The notes beneath the pieces are model-generated. The model was given only the letters and a program-made list of their open reading frames with translations, did not search any database and was not told where the DNA came from. DNA of 7,139 bases from Chloroflexota bacterium. Its GTDB lineage: Bacteria; Chloroflexota; UBA6077; FW602-bin22; JACPQP01. Position 1 is the first letter of the stretch. The number at the start of each line of letters is the position of its first letter. The position numbers and the translations under genes were made by a program. Of the stretch, positions 5,894 through 7,139 are shown in pieces. The DNA is taken from the NCBI GenBank assembly GCA_016190465.1, contig JACPQP010000466.1:1-7139 (forward strand), in the 5' to 3' direction.

Positions 5894-6940
5894 TTAGATC
5901 CGCACCTCGCGGCCAGACTCTGCTGACTGGTAGATCGCGTCCTGGATCCGCTGGACCGTCAGCGCTTGCTCCGGCGTGACGAGCGTCGGCGAGGTGTGCC
6001 CCTCGCGCGCGGCGAGCACCATGTCGCCGATCTCCGCCCAGACGGACCGCGGCCAGTCGGCATCCGCGACCCCGGCGGGCGTCACGTCGACCGGCTTGCC
6101 GTCCCGCTCCACGATCACCGACAGAGGATCAAACGTGATCCGCCCGTGGGTGGCCGAGAGGTCGAAGCCATAGTGGTCGGCGAGTGAGTCGTAGCCCCAG
6201 GCGCCCTCGAGGGTCAGCCATCGCTCGCCGGCGAGCCGGACGTGCGCGCTGAACAGGTCCTCCACGTCATAGGTGGCCCTGACCTCCGGACTCGGCGCGC
6301 TGTCGCCCCGGCTCGCCGGGAAGCGAGTCGTCATCGATGCCGAGACGGTGAGTGGCTCGGGATTCCCCATCACCCAGAGGATCAGGTCGAGGACATGCAC
6401 CGCCGTCGAGGCGAGGGCGCCACCGCCGGAGAGCGCCCTGACGTGGTGCTTGCCCCACCACGGGATGTAGGATGCAAACGTGAAGGCACGGGCGTACCGC
6501 GGGGGGCCGATCTGGCCCTCGTCGACCAATCGCCGGCAGAACTGCGCCGAGCCCATCCAGCGCATATTGGTGCCGACGGAGATGAGCCGATGGTTCGCCT
6601 GGGCGACCTTCACCATCTCCTCCGCCTCGGCCACGTTCATCGCCATCGGCTTCTCGACCAGCACGTGGGCTCCGGCGCTCAACGCGTCGCTCGTTATCGT
6701 CCGGTGGGTCGCCGGCATGGTGCAGACGCTGACCAGGTCGATGCCGACGGAGTCAAGCATGTCGCGGTAGTCGGCAAAGACCCGCGTCGGGCCGAACTCT
6801 CGCGCAATGGCTTCCAGCCGGGCCGGATCCAGGTCACAGCAGGCCACCAGCTCGACGTCGGGGCGCGCCTGGTAGCCCCGGAGATGGACCTGCCCCTGCG
6901 CCCCGCAGCCGATCACCGCCACGCGCACCCGGTCAGTCAT
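5894..6940 (-). CDS. Gfo/Idh/MocA-family NAD(P)-dependent oxidoreductase
   Basis: A 348-residue two-domain dehydrogenase of the glucose-fructose oxidoreductase / inositol dehydrogenase / MocA family, which oxidises or reduces sugars, polyols or similar compounds. The N-terminal Rossmann domain has VIGCGAQG (9-16) with GxGxxG and an acidic CCDLDP (34-39) after the second strand, favouring NAD. The signature EKP is at 96-98, with Lys97 the likely catalytic base. The C-terminal domain has GGGALASTAVHVLD (172-185): His182 and Asp185 are present, but the Asp usually found six residues after the first Gly is Ser178. Length is typical. The ATG at 6940 is preferred because GAGAGGGGG lies about nine bases upstream; a GTG at 6946 would be only three bases from it. 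It appears first in an operon with the cupin. The true substrate cannot be read from sequence. Confidence 0.93.
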   Translation of the reverse strand: MTDRVRVAVIGCGAQGQVHLRGYQARPDVELVACCDLDPARLEAIAREFGPTRVFADYRDMLDSVGIDLVSVCTMPATHRTITSDALSAGAHVLVEKPMAMNVAEAEEMVKVAQANHRLISVGTNMRWMGSAQFCRRLVDEGQIGPPRYARAFTFASYIPWWGKHHVRALSGGGALASTAVHVLDLILWVMGNPEPLTVSASMTTRFPASRGDSAPSPEVRATYDVEDLFSAHVRLAGERWLTLEGAWGYDSLADHYGFDLSATHGRITFDPLSVIVERDGKPVDVTPAGVADADWPRSVWAEIGDMVLAAREGHTSPTLVTPEQALTVQRIQDAIYQSAESGREVRI

Positions 6941-6958
6941 GGCCACAGTCCCCCTCTC

Positions 6959-6979
6959 TTCTCAGAAAGTGTGTGAGAA
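6959..6979. promoter_or_regulatory. candidate operator, 21-bp dyad upstream of the oxidoreductase gene
   Basis: TTCTCA (6959-6964) and TGAGAA (6974-6979) form a perfect 6-bp dyad with a 9-base centre, just upstream of the Shine-Dalgarno of the oxidoreductase. The spacing (half-site centres 15 bp apart) is plausible for a dimeric regulator, but a small mRNA hairpin is an alternative. I see no clear -35/-10 pair nearby and no regulator gene in the window. Confidence 0.3.
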
Positions 6980-6980
6980 C

Positions 6981-7020
6981 CCCTCACCCCCTGCCCCCTC
7001 TCCCACAAGGGGAGAGGGGG
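6981..7020 (+). repeat. dispersed palindromic repeat, copy 2
   Basis: CCCTCACCCCCTGC followed by a perfect 11-bp inverted repeat, CCCCCTCTCCC (6994-7004) and GGGAGAGGGGG (7010-7020), with a 5-base loop. It is the same element as 1006-1041 in reverse orientation, differing by a few bases in the loop and in C-run length. It lies upstream of the oxidoreductase start, so its stem could act on the leader or stop transcription coming from outside the window. Confidence 0.75.
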
Positions 7021-7139
7021 AGCCGCTATCGGGTCGTCCGCCGCCGCGCTCGGGGCCGCCTCACGCGCCCGGGCCAGACAGTGCTCGAACTCCTCGTGTG
7101 GCCGTCGCTCGACTCGGGACTCGGCTCAGGACTCAGGAC
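7021..7139. other. right-end region without a supportable gene
   Basis: No reading frame here has a start, Shine-Dalgarno and recognisable product together. The minus strand has one frame open from about 7125 to the TGA that overlaps the oxidoreductase ATG (ATGA), reading RPHEEFEHCLARAREA and then into the palindromic repeat. It is closed upstream by a stop in the heptamer array and has no good start codon. It could be the broken end of a gene or chance. The stretch ends in heptamer repeats. Confidence 0.35.
7111..7139 (+). repeat. heptanucleotide tandem repeat running off the window edge
   Basis: GACTCGG, GACTCGG, CTCAG (two bases short), GACTCAG, GAC: four units of a 7-bp repeat, reaching the last base of the window. 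In another phase it reads TCGGGAC, TCAGGAC, TCAGGAC, the same TCRGNAC family as the arms at 5441-5496. The full array length is unknown. Confidence 0.6.

Noticed and set aside
6981..7020. Insertion sequence or transposon ends (inverted copies at 1006-1041 and 6981-7020)
   Set aside because: The two copies are oppositely oriented, but each is itself a palindrome, no transposase lies between them and no target-site duplication is visible; a dispersed repeat family explains them better.
6937..7125. A small minus-strand gene overlapping the oxidoreductase start by ATGA
   Set aside because: The frame lacks a plausible start and ribosome site, is closed upstream by a stop within the heptamer array, and half of it is the palindromic repeat.

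Overview
The window is a GC-rich bacterial segment (about two thirds G+C by eye). It carries six convincing protein genes, no RNA gene, no CRISPR array and no recognisable transposase. Start-codon use (ATG, with TTG very likely for one gene), short intergenic gaps and Shine-Dalgarno sites are ordinary bacterial features. The gaps are filled with short GC-rich palindromes and heptanucleotide repeats of a kind I associate with uncultivated soil and subsurface lineages such as Rokubacteria/Methylomirabilota. That placement is from memory and weak; no phylogenetic marker is present.

Layout, left to right. (1) 72-893, plus strand: an alpha/beta hydrolase close to 3-oxoadipate enol-lactonase (PcaD). 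All other genes lie on the minus strand and converge on it. (2) 999-2024: a D-2-hydroxyacid dehydrogenase of the CtBP-like branch, whose last ~13 residues are encoded by a dispersed palindromic repeat. (3) 2060-3295: a complete FabF-type beta-ketoacyl-ACP synthase. (4) 3315-5381: a secreted 688-residue protein made of eight DUF5666-like modules, the last six exactly 77 residues (231 bp) each. (5) 5525-5875: a small cupin. (6) 5894-6940: a Gfo/Idh/MocA-family NAD(P)-dependent oxidoreductase. The last 193 bp (6947-7139) hold a candidate operator, a second copy of the palindromic repeat and a heptamer array, with no gene I can support.

Read in transcription order on the minus strand, there seem to be two units. 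The oxidoreductase and cupin are 18 nt apart and probably co-transcribed. Then a good sigma70-like promoter (TTGACA, 17 nt, TAGCAT) overlaps the cupin stop codon and would drive the DUF5666 protein, fabF and the dehydrogenase, which are separated by only 19 and 35 nt. The predicted transcript starts at a heptamer-repeat inverted repeat that can fold at the very 5' end of the mRNA.

The enzymes do not form a pathway I can name. The oxidoreductase/cupin pair suggests sugar or polyol handling. The lactonase-like hydrolase suggests aromatic or lactone catabolism, and FabF suggests acyl-chain elongation, but without an ACP or other fab genes. I found no clear new defence or mobile system. The most notable items are the eight-module secreted protein with its promoter/leader structure, and the repeat-derived C-terminal tails on two different genes.
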